In this document: in pieces, positions 42,266 to 52,809 of the stretch
How the letters are laid out: the number at the start of each line of letters is the position of its first letter
How positions within the stretch are numbered: the first letter of the stretch is position 1
Assembly: GCA_023436885.1 (NCBI GenBank)
Contig: JAEZHI010000007.1
Span: forward strand, 178,213 to 242,212
Direction of reading: 5' to 3'
Origin: Pseudomonadota bacterium
Lineage (GTDB): Bacteria; Pseudomonadota; Alphaproteobacteria; Rhizobiales; Pleomorphomonadaceae
Length of the DNA: 64,000 nucleotides
Made by a program: the position numbers and the translations under genes
Notes under the pieces: model-generated
Databases searched by the model: none
What the model was told of the DNA's origin: nothing
Seen by the model: only the letters and a program-made list of their open reading frames with translations

Positions 42266-45200
42266 GACGCCGCCCTTTCCGGAACGACCTGACGCAAGAG
42301 ATCGACAAGCTCGGCCTCCTGTCGCCAAATGCGAGCCTCAGGATACCAGGGCGTCCCCCGCTCGCCTGTCCAAAGCCAATCGGAGGTGTCCGGCCGGGCC
42401 ACGAAGGTTGGGCGACCAAGCGTTGCTGCAAGGTGTGCGGTGGTCGAGACGGGAGCAATCACCGCGTCGAGGGCCGAGATTGCAGCGGCGGTCTCAACGA
42501 AGCCACCGAGCCGACTGCCCAGGGGTTCGATGTCTAGTCCCTTTGGAAGCGCAGCAAGTGATGCGCGGCCTGCCCGCCGGTCCAGCGCAAACAGCCGAAT
42601 GCCGGCAAAGTCAGCAAGGGACGCGAGAAGCGCGGCATCATCGGCGTTCCGCCAGTAAAGGCCGATCGCCGGCCGGCCGTCGCTGTTGAAAAGCTCCCGC
42701 CATGCCTCGATCCGCAGAGGATCGAGACGGAACGACGCCGGCCGAGGCAACCCGCTTCGCTCCGTGCCGAACACGCAAGGCAGGCTCCGAAGCGGCACTT
42801 CGAGATCATAGGGTGGCAGGCGACGCCCTTGCTCGACCACCGTCACGTTGCCGCCGAGCTCCAGCCTGCGGAAAAGGTCGGTGAGCGCCGGGCGAACTTC
42901 CAGAACGAGCTGAGGCCCGCGCGCCACGAGCTGCGGCAGGAAACGGGCGAAAGCGATATCCATGCCCAGATCGCGTTCGCCATGGACGAGCAGCGTGCGC
43001 TCCCGCACATCCTCTCCGGTCCAGCGTGGCGCCGCAAAACGCCTTGGCAAAAGCTCCGCTGCCCGCCAGCGGACCTCGGCGCGGGCGAAGCCACGTCGAT
43101 AGTCACCTGCGATGAGCAGGGCCTCCGCCTCGTCCATCAGCAGTTCCGGATCGTTCGGCAGCAGTGAAACGGCACGCTCGTAGGCACCGAGCGCCTCGTT
43201 GGCACGGCCGAGCGCGACAAGACATTGGCCAACGGCCCGATGCGCCCGCGCAAGATCGGGTCGTAACTCCATCGCCCGCTCGGCATGGGCGAGGGATTCC
43301 TCAAGACGGCCGGTCAGCCGGCAGGCTTCGGCGAGTGCCACCAGCCGCTCAGCAGTTGGCACTTCGGCAACAAGAGTGGACAGCAGCGCCCCTGCACGGT
43401 CAGGTTCGCCTATCCGAAGTAGCGCAGCGGCCAGCTTTTCGCGGAGTTCCAGCCCGGTCGCACCGGAGACTATGGCGTCGCCAAGCAAGAGGGCCGCCCG
43501 ATTATCATCCCGTCCCCTGAGAGCCTCAAGACCCGCGCGAACCAAGGAATCGCTCGGGCTGACAGATAGCGCGATCGTTGGGGAGGGACCTGACTCCGAA
43601 GACTTGTCAGCCTGAAATGGAACTGCACGATCACCGGCAGCAAAAGCCGCGAGTGCATCGGCGAGACGAGAGATTCGCGCAGTTTCGTTCTCTTCGGGAC
43701 GCCGACGGAAAAGACGCATCGCCGTGAACCACGGCGTTTGGCCGCGCTGTTCCAGCCACAGCCAATCGTCGCGATCCGGGCCTATGACGAACGTGGGGCG
43801 TCCAAGTGCGCCGGCCAGCTCCACGATCGGGCTCCCCGCCATCCCAACCACGGCATCAATGTTCGGAAGGGCAGCGGCAATCTTCTCCAATTCCGCCTGA
43901 TCGCCAACCAAAGGCCACGCCTCCGGAAGCTCACAGGCTCGGACATCGAGAGCAATCCAGGCCATCCCAGAGAGAGCCAAAAGCGGGCTGATATCAGCTG
44001 GCTCCGCCAGTCCATCGAGCGCCAATCCGACGCGAAAGCCGCTCAGATGGGAGAAGGCGCGGGCTGCAGTCGTCACCGCAACCGAATCGGAGACGAAATA
44101 ATCGCGAGGCGCTGAGAGGTCAGCCGCGGTGATGCCGAGCAAGGCGGGCAGGCTCATCATTGGAAGGACAAGATCGCCCGGTTCATCCCCTTCCCCCCCC
44201 TCTGCCCCATCCATGCCGGCGACAAATGGCGCCAGCTGATCCGCACCTGTGATCTTTATGCCTGCGACGCCCGCGGCTTTGAGTGCCGGCACAAAGCGGA
44301 GAAACCGCAGAACCGTCGCGGCATCGCCCTCTGCTTCAAGTATCAGCCTTTTCCCCGCGATGTGCACGAGGGACGGCAGCGACGATGGTTCGCCACGCCG
44401 CCATTCGAACTCCGCAAACCCCTGGCCAAAATCGCCTAGTGCGAGCAGCAGTTCGCCAAGGAACGCTCGGGCTGCCGGAGAGGGCCGGCGCACTATGAGG
44501 CTTCGCATGACCTCAACCGCCTCACGACCGCGTCCGGCATCTGCGAGGGCGCGCGCGAACTCCATAGCCGCTTCCGAGTGACCGCTGTCGCGTGCGACCG
44601 CCGTTTTCAGGAAGTGTAAAGCGAGTTCCGCATTGCCCGACATCGCGGCGAGGCGCCCAAGGCCGAGGCGGGCGTCGGCACTATCCTCGACGATAGCCGC
44701 TTTCTCAAAAGCGCGGGCGGCGGCACGCAGGTCGCCGACACGTCTGAGGGCCTCGCCCCAAGCGACCAGCAGATCAGCTCGGTGGGGTGCGGCCTGAACC
44801 GCCTGCCGGATGGCAAACTCGGCCCTCGCAGTTTCCCCCAACGCAGTGAACGCCGCAGCGCGCGTGATCAGGGCTTCGATCGAAGCAGGATTCGCAACGA
44901 GGGCCTGATCGGCGTGGTGGATCGCGACATCCGGCCTGCCCTTGTCGAGATCGCGGCGGGCTGCAATGAGCAGGAGCCGGGCGTGGCGCGAGCCAACTGA
45001 GAGACCTGCATCGAGTATCCGGTCTGCATCGGCTCGCTCGCCTATGCGGAGCAGCAACTCGGCCAGTCGCGCCCATGCTTCGGGATTGGCACGGTCGAGC
45101 GCAGCCAGGCGGGCAGCAAACGGCAGGGCTGTTCGGGCGGCGTGAGCGCCCTCGACGCCTTCGGCAGCGGCGGCCATACGATTGAGGGCTGTGACATTCG

Positions 45201-46125
45201 ACAAGCCGGGCGCGGAAAGCGCCCTTGCTTCGGAAACTAGCGCCTGGATGATCCCCTGGGAACCACGCCCTTCGGGACGGAACAAACGCGCTAAAGGATA
45301 CCAGCGACTGAACCGTCCTTCGCGCCCCCACATCCAGTGCGGCGCATCACCCAGCAGTAACCACAGCGGCGTGCCGACGACACCGGCGGCGTGCGCGACC
45401 GCTCCATCTGTGGCAACGACGAGATCAAGGCCGGCGAGCACGGACGGATCAGCAGTGATGATCTGACTGCCAAGCAACCTGGCCGCGGCTTTATCAAGCG
45501 GCACCAAACGAAAGATCGGGAAAGCCTGCAGAAGGATCGTCAGCACACCTTCGGCCAGAGCATCGGAACCATCGCCCCACTGCGATGGCGCCAATGCGAT
45601 GCCGATCGATGCCTCAGCCCGCCGCTCCAACGAAAAGCTGCGCGGCGGGGGTACATCGTCAGGTGCAAGGCCCAGCGCAGCAGGTGCCGAGGCGAGCGGC
45701 AGAACGAGATCGTGCTGCGGCAGGCAAGCGGCATCCACGACCGGAATCCCGCCGAAGGCATCGGCGAAGGGCGACAGTCGCGCCAATAGGTCTGCCGGCA
45801 CGGCGAGAGTCAGGGACAAAACGCGAGCCGCAAGCTCGGGCAGAAAGCGAGCAAAAGCAAGCGTATCGCATTCCTGCTCTTCGGCGAACACGACGACACG
45901 GGCTGCCGGAAGGCGCGCGCCGTTCCAACGCGGACGATCGGATGTGCAGTCAAGGGACCTTTGCGCGAACTCGGCGAACCCCGTCGCCCAGTCACCGCTG
46001 GCAAGCGCGAGTCGCGCCGCATCGAGGCCGGAGGATGCGTCAGCATCCTGCGCCATCGGACGGCGGTCGTCGTCGATCGTCAGGTCGTCGCCCAGTTTCA
46101 GCTCCAGATGCGGCCGATAATGCAA
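42262..46125 (-). CDS. Giant protein with three TPR/GT9-like modules
   Basis: The 1287-residue product holds three GT9-like units at about residues 44-284, 564-809 and 1007-1269. TPR arrays lie between units 1 and 2 (about 335-560) and between units 2 and 3 (about 860-1005). Each unit begins with GD...GFA (GDWATGFAEF, GDFGQGFAEF, GDYRRGFARA) and ends with a Trp-rich segment (PHWMWGREGRFSRWY, DDWLWLEQRGQTPWF, SDWLWTGERGTPWY). TTG 46125 has GGAGGGG upstream; ATG 46056 and an unsupported ATG at 46224 are alternatives. No signal peptide is seen. TPR-GT9 fusions occur widely, but three in one chain is unusual. Confidence 0.75.
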   Translation of the reverse strand: MHYRPHLELKLGDDLTIDDDRRPMAQDADASSGLDAARLALASGDWATGFAEFAQRSLDCTSDRPRWNGARLPAARVVVFAEEQECDTLAFARFLPELAARVLSLTLAVPADLLARLSPFADAFGGIPVVDAACLPQHDLVLPLASAPAALGLAPDDVPPPRSFSLERRAEASIGIALAPSQWGDGSDALAEGVLTILLQAFPIFRLVPLDKAAARLLGSQIITADPSVLAGLDLVVATDGAVAHAAGVVGTPLWLLLGDAPHWMWGREGRFSRWYPLARLFRPEGRGSQGIIQALVSEARALSAPGLSNVTALNRMAAAAEGVEGAHAARTALPFAARLAALDRANPEAWARLAELLLRIGERADADRILDAGLSVGSRHARLLLIAARRDLDKGRPDVAIHHADQALVANPASIEALITRAAAFTALGETARAEFAIRQAVQAAPHRADLLVAWGEALRRVGDLRAAARAFEKAAIVEDSADARLGLGRLAAMSGNAELALHFLKTAVARDSGHSEAAMEFARALADAGRGREAVEVMRSLIVRRPSPAARAFLGELLLALGDFGQGFAEFEWRRGEPSSLPSLVHIAGKRLILEAEGDAATVLRFLRFVPALKAAGVAGIKITGADQLAPFVAGMDGAEGGEGDEPGDLVLPMMSLPALLGITAADLSAPRDYFVSDSVAVTTAARAFSHLSGFRVGLALDGLAEPADISPLLALSGMAWIALDVRACELPEAWPLVGDQAELEKIAAALPNIDAVVGMAGSPIVELAGALGRPTFVIGPDRDDWLWLEQRGQTPWFTAMRLFRRRPEENETARISRLADALAAFAAGDRAVPFQADKSSESGPSPTIALSVSPSDSLVRAGLEALRGRDDNRAALLLGDAIVSGATGLELREKLAAALLRIGEPDRAGALLSTLVAEVPTAERLVALAEACRLTGRLEESLAHAERAMELRPDLARAHRAVGQCLVALGRANEALGAYERAVSLLPNDPELLMDEAEALLIAGDYRRGFARAEVRWRAAELLPRRFAAPRWTGEDVRERTLLVHGERDLGMDIAFARFLPQLVARGPQLVLEVRPALTDLFRRLELGGNVTVVEQGRRLPPYDLEVPLRSLPCVFGTERSGLPRPASFRLDPLRIEAWRELFNSDGRPAIGLYWRNADDAALLASLADFAGIRLFALDRRAGRASLAALPKGLDIEPLGSRLGGFVETAAAISALDAVIAPVSTTAHLAATLGRPTFVARPDTSDWLWTGERGTPWYPEARIWRQEAELVDLLRQVVPERAAS

Positions 46126-46309
46126 GCCCCCTCCATGGAACGGGCGGCGTGATTCGGGAAGATTATATCCGGTCCCATTGGCCCGAACGGAAACGTCGGG
46201 GCGCAGCCGACGCCTTCCTGCCACAGTGAGGCCGCGTTTCAGCGTTCCTTAAGACGCTGATCCCTATGCTTGTCGTGGCCGCCTCTGGCCGGAATCCTGG
46301 ACTAGCTGC

Positions 46310-47128
46310 ATGACTAACATCGCCGACAATACCGCCCAGAAGACCTCGAAGGCCTTCGTCCTGCCAGCCATGGACAGTGATTTCCTGCTGTCGGACTCGA
46401 TGCGCGGCGTTCGTTTCATGCTGGAGTATTCCAAGGCCGAGCAAACTCTCAAAGCCTGGGGAATCCGCTCGACTCTGGTGGTTTTCGGCTCGGCGCGCGT
46501 TCATGAAAACGGCAATCCGCTGCATAACCGCTGGTACGGCACAGCCCGCGAATTTGGCCGCATCGCCTCGGAGCGCGGCGGCGCCGTCAATCGCACCGAC
46601 GGCTTCTTCGACAACGTCATCGCCACGGGCGGGGGGCCCGGCATCATGGAAGCGGCAAATCGGGGTGCCCGAGACGCCGGCGCACCGACGATCGGCTTCA
46701 ACATAACGTTACCTCACGAGCAGGAACCCAACGCCTATACGACGCCGCAGCTCACCTTCCGGTTCCACTACTTCGCCATGCGCAAGATGCATCTTGCCAT
46801 GCGGGCCAATGCGCTCGTGGTATTTCCGGGCGGCTTCGGTACTTTCGATGAGCTGTTCGAGCTTCTGACACTGACCCAGACCCACAAGGGCACCCGCATT
46901 CCCGTGGTTCTGGTCGACGGCGAATACTGGCACAAGGTCATCAACTTCGACGCGCTGGCCGACTACGGCATGATCAACCGAGAGGACATCGGCCTGGTGC
47001 ACTTTGCCGAAACGGCCGAGGAGATCTGGGGTTACCTCAAGTCGGAAAACCTCGGTTCGCATCGCAACCGCGACAAGGCCCTCTATGGCGAGGGCGTGCT
47101 GACCCGCCCCGAGCCCGTGCCGGAATGA
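46310..47128 (+). CDS. LOG/TIGR00730-family Rossmann-fold protein
   Basis: The 272-residue product has the LOG-family motifs GGGPGIMEAANRGA and PGGFGTFDELFELLT. The family includes cytokinin riboside 5'-monophosphate phosphoribohydrolases and nucleotide hydrolases of the PpnN/YgdH kind. Extra N-terminal residues (about 1-70) occur in the longer alphaproteobacterial branch. It is divergent from the giant TPR gene and lies 73 bases before mutS on the same strand. Its substrate in this organism is unknown. Confidence 0.88.
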   Translation: MTNIADNTAQKTSKAFVLPAMDSDFLLSDSMRGVRFMLEYSKAEQTLKAWGIRSTLVVFGSARVHENGNPLHNRWYGTAREFGRIASERGGAVNRTDGFFDNVIATGGGPGIMEAANRGARDAGAPTIGFNITLPHEQEPNAYTTPQLTFRFHYFAMRKMHLAMRANALVVFPGGFGTFDELFELLTLTQTHKGTRIPVVLVDGEYWHKVINFDALADYGMINREDIGLVHFAETAEEIWGYLKSENLGSHRNRDKALYGEGVLTRPEPVPE

Positions 47129-47201
47129 CGGGCTGGATAACCGGGAAAGCCTGACATTTGCCGGGTGAAAAGCGGCGCGGGCTTTGCTAGCTTCCGCGCC
47201 C

Positions 47202-49931
47202 ATGACCGACGTTCAAGCTCTCCCCGACGACCGGACTTCCGACGTGGCGACGCCCGCCATGGCGCAGTTCATCGAAATCAAGGCAGCCAATCCCGACTGC
47301 ATCCTGTTCTACAGGATGGGTGACTTTTATGAGATGTTCTTCGAGGATGCCGAGGTCGCCTCGCGCGCCCTAGGCATCACCCTGACCAAACGCGGCAGAT
47401 ACCGCGGAGAGGACATCCCGCTTTGCGGTGTGCCGGTCCATGCGGCTGACGACTATCTTCAGCGCCTGATCGCTCTTGGCCATCGCGTCGCCGTCTGCGA
47501 GCAAATGGAAGACCCGGCCGAGGCCAAGAAGCGCGGCTCAAAGTCGGTCGTTCGGCGCGATGTCGTCCGACTGGTAACGCCTGGCACGCTGACCGAAGAT
47601 AACCTGCTAGATGCTCGCCGCTCCAATTACCTCGCCGCCGTGGCTAGACAGAAGGGAACGGAGAGCGCTGCCGACGGCTTCGCCGTGGCCTGGGCCGACA
47701 TGTCGACGGGTGCCTTTCGTCTCGCCGAAACGAGCGCTGCGGCGCTGCCGGCTCTCCTTGCCCGGATCGAGCCACGCGAACTCCTGGCGGCAGACAGCCT
47801 CTTCGACGACGATGAGCTACGGCGCACCTTCAAGGCGGCAAGCCCGGCGGTGGTGCCGCTGCCGCGCGCCTTCTTCGATGCGGCCACCGCCGAGCACCGC
47901 GTGGCCGACTTCTTTTCCGTCGCCTCGCTCGACGCATTCGGCAGCTTCACGAGGCTGGAGCTGACGGCTGCCGCCGCCATTGTGGCCTATGTCGACAAGA
48001 CCCAGGTTGGCAGCCGGCCGCCGCTTGATCCTCCGTCTCGCGAAAGCCTGGGCGGTGCGCTCGCCATTGACGCTGCGAGCCGCGCCAACCTTGAACTCTC
48101 ACGGACACTATCGGGCGAAAGGCGGGGCTCGCTGCTGCACGCCATCGACCGCACGGTGTCCGGCGCTGGCGCCCGCCTGCTTGCCGACCGGCTTGCCGCA
48201 CCGCTGGCCGACCCAGAAGCCATTCGGGAGCGCCTTGACGCGGTCGACTTCTTTGCCGCCGAGACAACGCTCAGAGCACGGCTGCGCCGCGACCTCGCCG
48301 GCGTGCCGGACATGGCGCGAGCTCTCACGCGCATCAGCCTCGACCGTGGCGGTCCACGCGATCTTGCGGCCATCGCCGGAGGTCTCAAGGCTGCCGCTCA
48401 ATTGGCTGCCGATCTCAGGGATGCCGGCGGCGCCGGTCCCGAAATCGATCGGATCGCTCACGGGCTTGAAGCGGCCCCGTCAGATCTCGCCAACCGGCTC
48501 GTCGCCGCGCTCGATGATGAACTTCCACTCCTGAAGCGTGACGGCGGTTTCGTGCGCCAAGGCTTCCACGCCGATCTCGATGACTCCCGCGCCTTGCGCG
48601 ATCAGAGCCGACAGGTGATCGCTGCCCTGCAGCAGACCTACGCCGAAACGACCAGTATCAAGTCGCTGAAGGTCAAGCACAACGGCGTGCTCGGATACTT
48701 CATCGAAGTGGCGCCGAACTACGCTCAGGCGATGACCAGCGAGCCACTCAACCGGCTGTTCATCCATCGACAGACGCTGGCCGGCGCCATGCGCTTTTCG
48801 ACCACCGAGCTCTCCGAACTCGAGGGACGCATCGCGTCGGCTGCCGAGCGGGCTCTGGCTATCGAGCTCTCCGTCTTCGCGGATCTGGCGCAGGCGACCA
48901 TGGAAAGCGGAACCGCCATCAAGCGGGCCGCCGATATGCTGGCGGCTCTCGACGTTGCCACAGCGCTCGCCGAACTCGCCGCATCGGAAGGCTACGTCCG
49001 GCCACGCGTGGACGACAGCCTGACCTTCCGCATCGACGGCGGCCGCCACCCGGTGGTGGAGCAGGTCCTGCGTGAGGAGGGCGGTTCGTTTGTCGCCAAC
49101 GGTTGCGATGTGGGTGGCGAAGCCGCTGGCAAGCTGTGGCTGGTTACCGGTCCCAACATGGCTGGTAAGTCCACTTTCCTCCGGCAAAACGCCCTGATTG
49201 CTGTGCTCGCTCAAATCGGTTCCTTCGTACCAGCCAAATCTGCGCACATCGGCGTCGTCGACCGCTTGTTCTCTCGCGTCGGCGCGGCTGACGATCTGGC
49301 GCGGGGGCGCTCGACCTTCATGGTCGAGATGATCGAGACGGCGGCCATTCTCAATCAGGCTGGCCCGCGCTCCTTTGTCATTCTCGATGAGATCGGGCGT
49401 GGCACGGCCACCTACGATGGCCTTTCGATCGCCTGGGCGACCATCGAGCACCTGCATGAAGCCAACCGCTGTCGCACGCTGTTCGCCACGCACTACCATG
49501 AACTGACAGCGCTTTCCGAGCGTCTGCCGCGGGTCGTGAACGCCACCGTCAAGGTGAAGGAATGGCGAGGCGACGTGGTATTCCTCCACGAAATCGTACC
49601 AGGCTCGGCCGACCGCTCCTATGGCATCCAGGTGGCGAAGCTTGCCGGACTGCCGCGGCCGGTGATCGAACGGGCGCGTTCCGTGCTCGCCGAGCTCGAG
49701 AAATCGGGCGGAAACAATGCCGCATCGATGCTCGACGACCTTCCACTATTCTCTCTGGCCCGCCATCCCGCCGCGGCATCGCAGTCCGAGGCGTTGCCCG
49801 ACCCGGCTGAAGCCGAGCTTCTGGCCGCTCTCGATACGCTGGCCCCGGATGAGCTCAGTCCGCGCGAAGCGCTCGAAGCAATTTACAGGCTGAAGGCTCT
49901 CCGCGCCGGAATCGGGCGGTCGCATGGTTGA
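47202..49931 (+). CDS. mutS: DNA mismatch repair ATPase MutS
   Basis: The 909-residue product is a full MutS. The mismatch-reading motif is GDFYEMFFEDA (F42 and E44), Walker A is GPNMAGKST (about 650-658), and the ABC-type motif is DEIGRGTATYDGLS. A helix-turn-helix dimerisation tail ends the protein. It recognises mismatches and recruits MutL. ATG 47202 is used although its ribosome binding site is weak; TTG 47184 in frame is the alternative. mutL is not in view. Confidence 0.97.
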   Translation: MTDVQALPDDRTSDVATPAMAQFIEIKAANPDCILFYRMGDFYEMFFEDAEVASRALGITLTKRGRYRGEDIPLCGVPVHAADDYLQRLIALGHRVAVCEQMEDPAEAKKRGSKSVVRRDVVRLVTPGTLTEDNLLDARRSNYLAAVARQKGTESAADGFAVAWADMSTGAFRLAETSAAALPALLARIEPRELLAADSLFDDDELRRTFKAASPAVVPLPRAFFDAATAEHRVADFFSVASLDAFGSFTRLELTAAAAIVAYVDKTQVGSRPPLDPPSRESLGGALAIDAASRANLELSRTLSGERRGSLLHAIDRTVSGAGARLLADRLAAPLADPEAIRERLDAVDFFAAETTLRARLRRDLAGVPDMARALTRISLDRGGPRDLAAIAGGLKAAAQLAADLRDAGGAGPEIDRIAHGLEAAPSDLANRLVAALDDELPLLKRDGGFVRQGFHADLDDSRALRDQSRQVIAALQQTYAETTSIKSLKVKHNGVLGYFIEVAPNYAQAMTSEPLNRLFIHRQTLAGAMRFSTTELSELEGRIASAAERALAIELSVFADLAQATMESGTAIKRAADMLAALDVATALAELAASEGYVRPRVDDSLTFRIDGGRHPVVEQVLREEGGSFVANGCDVGGEAAGKLWLVTGPNMAGKSTFLRQNALIAVLAQIGSFVPAKSAHIGVVDRLFSRVGAADDLARGRSTFMVEMIETAAILNQAGPRSFVILDEIGRGTATYDGLSIAWATIEHLHEANRCRTLFATHYHELTALSERLPRVVNATVKVKEWRGDVVFLHEIVPGSADRSYGIQVAKLAGLPRPVIERARSVLAELEKSGGNNAASMLDDLPLFSLARHPAAASQSEALPDPAEAELLAALDTLAPDELSPREALEAIYRLKALRAGIGRSHG

Positions 49932-50022
49932 TTGTTAAGGTATCGCCGACTATTCGATTTGGTTATCGGATGCGCATTCTTGCGCATCCGGCGTGCACGT
50001 CTTCCGAAGGTAATCGTCGCCA

Positions 50023-52794
50023 ATGAGCAAGCTCCCGGAATCCGCCTCTTTGATCGACGAAAAGGCGCTCGAAGCGGAGATCGCCGCCATCGCCGAACGG
50101 GCAGCAAGCTCTGGAGCCGATCCTCGACCGGAGCTGCTCTTCTTGCTGAAACAGGCCAACCAGGACGGCCGAACGGCAGCGCGAGAAATCCTTCGTCGCG
50201 ATCGTGACGGCGTCGGCTGTGCCCGTCGCCTGTCGGCTCTCGTGGATTCGCTGATCCGGGTCATCTACAAGCACACGGTCACCCGCGTTTTTCCTGGCGC
50301 AGGCGACGAGAAGATCGCCATCATCGCCGTCGGCGGCTACGGCCGGGCGACGCTGGCTCCATCTTCGGATGTGGACCTGCTGTTCCTGTTGCCGCCCAAG
50401 TCGCAGCCGCTGGCCGACAAGGCGCTCGAACATATTCTCTATTTCCTCTGGGACGTCGGCTTCAAGGTTGGTCATTCAACGCGACGGGTCGAAGACTGCA
50501 TAAAGCTCGGCCGTGCCGACATGACCATCCGCACCGCGCTGCTCGAGGCGCGCTGGATCCTCGGCGACAAGGCGCTTTTCGACGAGATGGTCACTCGCTT
50601 CGACAATGAGGTCATCAAGGGCACGGGTCCAGAATTCATCCAGGCCAAGCTTGCGGAGCGGGACGAACGCCATCGGCGGGCGGGAACCTCCCGCTATCTG
50701 GTCGAGCCCAACGTCAAGGACGGCAAAGGCGGCCTGCGTGACCTTCACACGCTGTTCTGGATCGCCAAGTATTTCTATCGGGCCTCGACAGGCGATGAGC
50801 TGGTCAAGCAGGGTGTCTTCTCACGCAAGGAGCTGAACCGCTTCCACAAGTGCGAGGAGTTCCTGTGGGCCGTACGCTGCAACCTTCACTTCGTGACCAA
50901 CCGGGCAGATGACCGGCTCGGCTTCGAAAACCAGCGCGAGATCGCCGAGCTCCTGGGTTACCAGCTGCATCCAGGCCTTGAGCCGGTCGAACGCTTCATG
51001 AAGCATTACTTCCTGGTGGCAAAGGACGTCGGCGACCTCACGCGTATCTTCTGCGCGGCACTGGAGGAAATGCACGCCAAGCCCAAGCCGATGCTCGATC
51101 GGGTGCTGCACCATACCTTTCGCCGGCGCAAGAAATCGCTGCCCGGCACACCGCAATTCATCATCGACAACGACCGCCTTTCGGTGATCGACGAGGACGT
51201 GTTCGAGCGCGACCCGGTCAATCTTCTCCGCATCTTCGCCGTCGCCGCCCGCAGTGACCTCGATTTCCAGCCGGACGTCCTGAAACTAATCACCCGCTCG
51301 CTGCGGCTGATCGACGCAAACTTGCGCGAGAATGAAGAGGCCAATCGCATTTTCCTCGACGTTCTGACCTCGAAGAAGCACGCCGAGACGGTGCTGAGGG
51401 CAATGAACGAGACTGGCGTGCTCGGCCGGTTCATCAACGAATTCGGCCGCGTCGTGGCGATGATGCAGTTCAATATGTATCACCACTATACGGTCGACGA
51501 GCACACGCTCAGGGCCATCGGCCTTCTGGCACAGATCGAGCGGGGCGAAGATCAGGGCGAGCATCCGCTGGCCACCGAACTGTTCCCGATGATCGCCAAT
51601 CGCAATGTCCTCTATCTCGCGCTCTTCCTGCACGACATCGCCAAGGGCCGCGTCGAGGATCACTCGATCGCCGGCGCCAAGATTGCCAGGCGCCTTGGGC
51701 CGCGCTTTGGCTTCTCGCCTGCCGAGACCGACCAATTGGCCTGGTTGGTCGAGAACCATCTGGTGATGTCGATCATCGCCCAGTCGCGCGACCTCTCCGA
51801 CCGCCAGACCATCCGAGACTTTGCCGCCGTGGTACAGACGGTGGAGAAACTTCGCATGCTGTTGATGCTGACCATCGCCGATATCAAGGCGGTCGGTCCC
51901 GGCGTCTGGAACGGCTGGAAGGGGCAGCTTCTCAGGACGCTCTATTACGAGACCGAGCCTTATCTGCTGGGCGGCCATTCCAAGCTGTCGCGCGACCAGC
52001 GCGTCGCCGCTGCCAAGGCAGAGCTGGCCGCCGAACTGACCGACTGGAGCGAGGCGGAGCTTTCCGATTATGGTCGCCGGCACTTCCCGCCCTACTGGTT
52101 GCGCGTCGACTTACCAGAGAAGGTGATGCATGCGCGCCTTCTGAAATCGATGGAGGCGACGGGCCGCCGGCTTGCGACCGCCTATTCGACCAAGAAGTTC
52201 GAGGCGGTGACCGAGCTCGTGGTCGTGGCGCCCGATCATCCGAGACTGCTGTCGACGATCACCGGTGCTTGCGCGGCGGCCGGCGTCAACATCGCCGACG
52301 CCCAGATCTACACGACCAACGACGGCCTCGCGCTCGACACCATCCTGATCAACCGCGAGTTCCCCGACGATGCCGACGAGTTCCGTCGCGCCGACCGCGT
52401 GTTGAAGATGATCGAGGCTGCCCTCGAGGGGCGCGAGAAGCTGCCGGAGATCGTTGCTCGCCGCGTCGGCCAGCGCAAACCCAGCAAGGCATTCCGTGTG
52501 CCGACGGACATCAAGTTCGACAATGCGCTTTCAGAAAACCTTTCCGTGCTCGAAGTGTCCTGTCTCGACCGGCCTGGGCTTCTTTATGATGTCACGACGG
52601 CGATGAGCGACCTCAATCTCAACATCGCCTCGGCGCATATCGCCACCTTCGGCGAGCGGGTGGTCGACGTGTTCTACGTCACTGACCTCACCAAGCTGAA
52701 GATCCAGTCCGGCTCCAAGCAAGCGGCTATCCGTAGACGCATCCTTGCCGCCGTCGCCGGCGAAGAACCGCACCCGCCCAAAAAGGCAGCCTGA
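50023..52794 (+). CDS. glnD: [Protein-PII] uridylyltransferase/uridylyl-removing enzyme
   Basis: The 923-residue product has a nucleotidyltransferase domain (GGYGRA at 104-109, with DVD at 117-119), a GlnD-type PII-uridylyltransferase domain, an HD domain for deuridylylation (LFLHDIAKGRVEDHS), and two ACT domains near the C-terminus that sense glutamine. It reports nitrogen status through PII in the cytosol. It lies 91 bases after mutS and 15 bases before murJ, so murJ may be in the same transcript. All expected catalytic segments are present. Confidence 0.96.
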   Translation: MSKLPESASLIDEKALEAEIAAIAERAASSGADPRPELLFLLKQANQDGRTAAREILRRDRDGVGCARRLSALVDSLIRVIYKHTVTRVFPGAGDEKIAIIAVGGYGRATLAPSSDVDLLFLLPPKSQPLADKALEHILYFLWDVGFKVGHSTRRVEDCIKLGRADMTIRTALLEARWILGDKALFDEMVTRFDNEVIKGTGPEFIQAKLAERDERHRRAGTSRYLVEPNVKDGKGGLRDLHTLFWIAKYFYRASTGDELVKQGVFSRKELNRFHKCEEFLWAVRCNLHFVTNRADDRLGFENQREIAELLGYQLHPGLEPVERFMKHYFLVAKDVGDLTRIFCAALEEMHAKPKPMLDRVLHHTFRRRKKSLPGTPQFIIDNDRLSVIDEDVFERDPVNLLRIFAVAARSDLDFQPDVLKLITRSLRLIDANLRENEEANRIFLDVLTSKKHAETVLRAMNETGVLGRFINEFGRVVAMMQFNMYHHYTVDEHTLRAIGLLAQIERGEDQGEHPLATELFPMIANRNVLYLALFLHDIAKGRVEDHSIAGAKIARRLGPRFGFSPAETDQLAWLVENHLVMSIIAQSRDLSDRQTIRDFAAVVQTVEKLRMLLMLTIADIKAVGPGVWNGWKGQLLRTLYYETEPYLLGGHSKLSRDQRVAAAKAELAAELTDWSEAELSDYGRRHFPPYWLRVDLPEKVMHARLLKSMEATGRRLATAYSTKKFEAVTELVVVAPDHPRLLSTITGACAAAGVNIADAQIYTTNDGLALDTILINREFPDDADEFRRADRVLKMIEAALEGREKLPEIVARRVGQRKPSKAFRVPTDIKFDNALSENLSVLEVSCLDRPGLLYDVTTAMSDLNLNIASAHIATFGERVVDVFYVTDLTKLKIQSGSKQAAIRRRILAAVAGEEPHPPKKAA

Positions 52795-52809
52795 GGAAGG
52801 CATCCGCCC

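Noticed and set aside
48480..49589. Long open frame antisense to mutS
   Set aside because: It overlaps the catalytic core of MutS and shows no recognisable domain.
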